A stretch of DNA of 13,338 nucleotides from Candidatus Saccharimonadota bacterium. Its GTDB lineage: Bacteria > Patescibacteriota > Saccharimonadia > Saccharimonadales > UBA4665. The DNA is taken from the NCBI GenBank assembly GCA_028289265.1, contig JAQGGU010000017.1, forward strand, positions 1-13,338, written 5' to 3'. The notes below the pieces were generated by a model. The model saw only the letters and a list, made by a program, of their open reading frames with translations. It did no database searches and was not told where the DNA came from. Positions 12,600 to 13,338 of the stretch are shown piece by piece. Within the stretch, counting starts at the first letter, position 1, and every line of letters begins with the position of its first letter. The translations under genes were made by a program, and so were the position numbers.

Positions 12600-13338
12600 A
12601 TGAACTCTATGGGTTCAATGTTCAGGTCGGCTCTCTTCAAATTGACGGCAGCATATGTGACGATTGTCATGGCTATCAGCCTTACTTTTAGCGTGATCCT
12701 ATACAACCTTGCTGTTACCGAATTACAGACTGGCTTTCAAAACCAGTACGTCCGCTGGCTTACTGAATACCAGCCATACGGGTTGCGTCAACCGGGCGAT
12801 CCCGCTTCCGAGCTAGCGGCCAGGGCTAATCATATATATGCACAACTGGTGTATTTCAATATCCTGGTATTTATCGTCATTGCCGGCGCCTCCTATTGGC
12901 TTGCGCGCCGAACCCTCAGACCCATCGAACGGGCGCACGAGCAGCAAAAACGTTTTACGGCAGACGTCAGCCATGAACTTCGCACACCGCTCACAGCACT
13001 CAAAATGGATACCGAAGTGACCTTACTTAATAAGAAAGCGACAATCAAAGAGTTACGGCAGACTCTTGAAGGGAACCTGGATGAAACGCAGCGAATGGAA
13101 AACCTCGTCAACAATCTACTGCAACTCACGAGCCTAGAAGCGAATCAACTACGCGGTGATTTTTCTCGAGTCAATATCAAAGAACTAGTGGCAAGTGCAC
13201 TGGAAATCGTACATCGCTACGCCCATAGTAAGCACATTACGATCGAGAGCACATTGCGTGATGGTTATGTTGTCGGTGACCGTTCCAGCCTGACGCAGCT
13301 ATGCATAATCTTGCTCGAAAACGCTATAAAATACAGCC
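12600..13338 (+). CDS. Sensor histidine kinase, 3'-truncated
   Basis: The frame is open from the ATG at 12600 to the window end (246 codons seen); the rest of the ATP-binding domain lies outside. TM1 is at about 15-37, then a short outward loop (about 38-82, with a Gln/Tyr/Pro-rich middle), and TM2 at about 83-102. Only about 20 residues separate TM2 from the H-box FTADVSHELRTPLTALKMD, with phospho-acceptor His125, so there is no full-length HAMP domain. The dimerisation helices continue through NNLLQLTSLEA. The N-box start, LLENAIKYS (Asn241), is the last thing visible. An AGGGG about 11 bases upstream gives weak support for this ATG; Met4 and Met7 are alternatives. It is the obvious partner of the regulator three bases upstream. 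The small loop suggests sensing of a membrane or envelope cue rather than a large ligand. Confidence 0.9.
   Translation, partial: MNSMGSMFRSALFKLTAAYVTIVMAISLTFSVILYNLAVTELQTGFQNQYVRWLTEYQPYGLRQPGDPASELAARANHIYAQLVYFNILVFIVIAGASYWLARRTLRPIERAHEQQKRFTADVSHELRTPLTALKMDTEVTLLNKKATIKELRQTLEGNLDETQRMENLVNNLLQLTSLEANQLRGDFSRVNIKELVASALEIVHRYAHSKHITIESTLRDGYVVGDRSSLTQLCIILLENAIKYS

Noticed and set aside
1..13338. CRISPR array, insertion sequence, prophage or integration site
   Set aside because: No regularly spaced identical repeats, transposase, integrase, phage protein or terminal inverted repeats were seen.

Overview
The window looks like a Patescibacteria/CPR chromosome fragment, most likely Candidatus Saccharibacteria. 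That is an inference from protein style: compact envelope genes, a zinc-ribbon MscL, and Asn/Asp-rich secreted repeat proteins with 'SGNA..NDDV..TGNA' units of a kind I associate with CPR genomes. No rRNA, tRNA or phylogenetic marker gene is present to prove it. Base composition is middling. Every gene reads in the standard code. Stop codons are TAG (9) or TAA (5) in the 14 genes whose ends are visible, never TGA.

Layout. (1) 1-1185, plus strand: the 3' part of a zinc alcohol/formaldehyde dehydrogenase-like gene, then a small DoxX-like membrane protein, closed by a hairpin. (2) 1258-4790, minus strand: three consecutive genes for exported, low-complexity Asn/Asp/Ser/Thr-rich proteins of 171, 200 and 707 aa. 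The 200- and 707-aa proteins share a beta-rich repeat with an NDDV signature every 96-99 residues, which is the most distinctive content of the window. (3) 4791-5335: the largest gap, holding an unlisted 29-codon minus-strand ORF with a consensus Shine-Dalgarno and an adjacent terminator-like hairpin. (4) 5336-7292: a multi-pass channel-like membrane protein, a YihY/BrkB-family protein, and MscL converging on YihY with a 17-bp overlap. (5) 7327-11854: an envelope-glycan block with a GT2 polyprenyl-phosphate-type glycosyltransferase, a GT-C-like polytopic protein and two flippase-like (LPG synthase TM/UPF0104) paralogues, arranged as divergent and convergent pairs. (6) 11916-13338: an OmpR-family response regulator and its histidine kinase, which runs off the window.

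How the genes fit together. Almost everything acts at or outside the cytoplasmic membrane: secreted or anchored repeat proteins, lipid-linked sugar handling, osmotic protection, and a two-component system that may sense the envelope. Several genes (5336, 10906 minus, 10976, probably 6026 and 8295 minus) lack a Shine-Dalgarno and have a TATACT/TATAGT/TACAAT-type -10 box a few bases before the ATG. This suggests leaderless mRNAs alongside genes with clear SD leaders.
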